From G026625185 sp963727835 (GTDB lineage: Bacteria; Desulfobacterota; WTBG01; JAGOGO01), in NCBI GenBank assembly GCA_963727835.1, contig CAVSIB010000015.1:1-17439 (forward strand): a stretch of 17,439 bases of DNA. The letters are read 5' to 3'. Positions 15,742-17,439 of this stretch are shown here, piece after piece. Each line of letters starts with the position of its first letter. Positions within the stretch are counted from its first letter, which is position 1. The notes beneath the pieces were generated by a model. The model was not told the DNA's origin, did no database searches, and worked only from the letters and a program-made list of their open reading frames with translations. The position numbers and the translations under genes are program-made.

Positions 15742-17345
15742 TGGTCAAGCCCCGCATATTTAAGCGGAACTTTATCCAAATCAACCTCACACCCATTGCT
15801 GAACCGGGCGCTTTCCCCAATGGAGGACGAAAGCCCCCCCCCGCCATTATCGGTGATAAAAGCGATCAGCCCTTCATCCCGCGCCTCAAGCAAAAAGTCA
15901 TGCATCTTCTTCTGGGTATACGGATCCCCGATTTGGACATGGCCTGCGGGCGTGTGTTCGCTAAACCCTTCGGAAGCGGCAGTTACCCCATGGATGCCGT
16001 CTTTTCCCACGCGGCCACCGGTCATAATGATAAGCTCTCCGGGAGTGGTGGTTTTCACCTCAGTCGGCCGTCCATGAACGGAACAAGGCATGATTCCCAG
16101 GGCGGTTACAAAAACCAAACACTTACCCAGATAACTTTCATGGAAAAAGAGATTGCCAAAAGGCGTGGGCACGCCGCTTTTATTTCCTCCGTCCTTAACC
16201 CCGGTGATAACGCCGTCCAAAAGCCTTCGGGGGTGGAGACGGGGCTTAAGCTCTCCCTGGTAATCCCGGGAGGCAACGCAGTACCCGTACATTCCCAAAA
16301 TAAGCTTTGACCCTAAACCGGTCCCGAGCGGATCCCGGTAAACGCCCACAATGCCGGTGATGGAACCGCCATAGGCCTCCATGTTGGAAGGGCTGTTGTG
16401 CGTCTCGCCGGTGACAGTATAGTAATGAAGGTCATCGAACCTTCCCACTCCCGCATTATCCCAAAGCACGGAAACCACCCAGGGTTTTTTCTTCTGAATG
16501 TCCCGGGTGGGCTCTTCAATGCAGGTCTTAAAAAGGTCATCCACGACCGTCTCTTTTCCGGTCGAAAGATCCTTATAGCGGAAAAGCCCCTTAAAAGTAT
16601 TGTGGTTGCAATGGTCAGACCGGGCCTGGGCAATGTATTCAAGCTCAATATCCGTGGGGAGATCAAGCCCCACTCCTCTCCGCTCGCTCCTTACCTCTTC
16701 CCGGAGAAAATATTCCCGTATCGTCGGAACGTCCCGGGGGTTAAGCGCGAGGTTTCGCTCATCGCTTATCCGCATCAGCTCTTCATCACTATCAATAGAA
16801 AAAGCCCTTACCGTTGGCATATGGCTCAACACAACCTTCGGAACCGTTAAGCCGATATTTCTTCTTGCGTCCTGGTTGCCTTTTTCAAAAATTTTCCACT
16901 GCTGGATAAGATCATTGGCAAGGGATTCCCGGGCAATGAGGTTCACTTTTCCCTCATCCAAGCCCCTGCCCCGAATACAGAAAAGCTTTGAGGTGTAGCA
17001 CGCCTCTTCTTCTTTAAAAGTAATTTTCAGGAGGTCTTCAATCGCTTCTCTGGCTGTGCTTGCGGCCGTGTCCCGCACCCCAGGCCGGAACCCAACCCAC
17101 ACCGCCCAATCAAACTCAATCGCCAGGGCGTCAAAGCCGGAGACGTGAATGACCGGGTTGGTGAAAATCTTGGTTCTGATCTCTTCGAGTTGCGTTGCGG
17201 TGAACTCAGCATCAAGAGTAATAATGTTTATCAACCGCACTGAGTCCACGGCGATTCCAAAGTAATCCTGGGCTTGCGCTTTTAACGACGCCCCTTCGGC
17301 ATCAAAAAGCTCGGGCTTAAGAGCAATTTCTATTTTTGCTACCAT
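15705..17345 (-). CDS. purL: FGAM synthase PurL, N-terminal part with PurS-like domain
   Basis: This is the upstream part of an ATP-dependent FGAM synthase. The first roughly 190 residues (MVAKIEIALKPELFD, then WVGFRPGVRDTAASTAREAI) are a PurS-like domain, normally a separate small protein. A PurL catalytic core follows: IAQARSDHCNHNTFKG, TGETHNSPSNMEAYGG, GVYRDPLGTG, TPFGNLFF and ITDNGGGGLSSSIGE. It runs to GLDQWEI, then reads 8 unrelated residues to a stop at 15705. Homologues continue WEI-WISESQERM, exactly what the next frame encodes. I chose the ATG at 17345, since homologues begin near there; a TTG at 17375 lacks any ribosome binding site. A strong promoter lies just upstream. Confidence 0.85.
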   Translation of the reverse strand: MVAKIEIALKPELFDAEGASLKAQAQDYFGIAVDSVRLINIITLDAEFTATQLEEIRTKIFTNPVIHVSGFDALAIEFDWAVWVGFRPGVRDTAASTAREAIEDLLKITFKEEEACYTSKLFCIRGRGLDEGKVNLIARESLANDLIQQWKIFEKGNQDARRNIGLTVPKVVLSHMPTVRAFSIDSDEELMRISDERNLALNPRDVPTIREYFLREEVRSERRGVGLDLPTDIELEYIAQARSDHCNHNTFKGLFRYKDLSTGKETVVDDLFKTCIEEPTRDIQKKKPWVVSVLWDNAGVGRFDDLHYYTVTGETHNSPSNMEAYGGSITGIVGVYRDPLGTGLGSKLILGMYGYCVASRDYQGELKPRLHPRRLLDGVITGVKDGGNKSGVPTPFGNLFFHESYLGKCLVFVTALGIMPCSVHGRPTEVKTTTPGELIIMTGGRVGKDGIHGVTAASEGFSEHTPAGHVQIGDPYTQKKMHDFLLEARDEGLIAFITDNGGGGLSSSIGESARFSNGCEVDLDKVPLKYAGLDQWEIGFRNPRSE

Positions 17346-17401
17346 GCGTTTGAGTCTCTCACCGGGATGATTCAATAAAAAAGGAAGGAAATTTTTCAGA
17401 A

Positions 17402-17430
17402 AGTGTAGGTGAGAATGAAAAAAATGTCAA
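17402..17430 (-). promoter_or_regulatory. purL promoter: sigma70 promoter of purL-purQ
   Basis: On the minus strand a perfect -35 TTGACA (17430..17425) is followed, at the optimal 17-base spacing, by TACACT (17407..17402), a 4-of-6 match to the -10 consensus. Transcription would start near 17395, giving a leader of about 50 bases. I see no PurR-type operator palindrome or purine riboswitch core in the leader, which is too short for the latter. Confidence 0.7.
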
Positions 17431-17439
17431 GGTTTGTTC

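Noticed and set aside
15741..16310. 189-codon plus-strand ORF opposite purL
   Set aside because: Antisense shadow of conserved PurL sequence.
1..17439. CRISPR array, tRNA, rRNA, insertion sequence or prophage
   Set aside because: I saw no regularly spaced repeats, no tRNA-like TTCGA arms with a matching cloverleaf, no transposase or integrase motifs and no phage structural genes.

Overview
The window is a chromosomal segment from a Gram-negative bacterium. The evidence is a heptose/inner-core lipopolysaccharide cluster (hldA, hldC, waaF) together with two exported proteins with signal peptides. The mix of a roughly 1000-residue PurS-PurL fusion with a separate PurQ, a B12-binding radical SAM protein beside LPS genes, and a DUF1329 protein would fit a deltaproteobacterial (Desulfobacterota-like) genome. 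That placement is an inference from gene style, not a sequence search. I see no tRNA, rRNA, CRISPR array, transposase or phage gene.

Layout. Positions 1-426 hold no convincing gene, only a weak minus-strand ORF remnant. Positions 427-1000 (+) hold two tandem copies of a small single-pass membrane protein of about 85 residues. Each has a good ribosome binding site and each is interrupted by one frameshift. A strong hairpin at 1025-1054 separates them from the convergent minus-strand LPS block: hldC (1163-1660), hldA (1653-2738), waaF (2741-3802) and, 94 bp further upstream, a B12-binding radical SAM gene (3897-5432). A divergent AT-rich gap leads to the plus-strand pair rnc-der (5606-7812), coupled by an ATGA overlap. 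A minus-strand DUF1330 gene (7849-8154) and an ABC-F ATPase gene (8466-10328) follow. A 476-bp gap with a good promoter precedes a plus-strand DUF1329 exported protein (10805-12001). After it comes the clearly decaying gene of an N-acylglucosamine 2-epimerase-like lipoprotein (12130-13453): its start codon is gone and about seven frameshifts interrupt it. The right end is a minus-strand purine operon, purL (split by one frameshift at about 15732) and purQ, driven by a near-ideal sigma70 promoter at 17402-17430.

Function. HldA and HldC build ADP-heptose, which WaaF adds to the LPS inner core. PurL and PurQ form FGAM synthase, the fourth step of purine synthesis. Rnc and Der act in RNA processing and ribosome assembly. 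ABC-F proteins act on the ribosome.

Most notable observations: the tandem frameshifted small membrane proteins, the uneven distribution of indels (dense in the epimerase gene, absent from most others), the purL frameshift, and an RNase III in which a metal-binding aspartate position is occupied by cysteine. I did not find a complete new defence or mobile system here.
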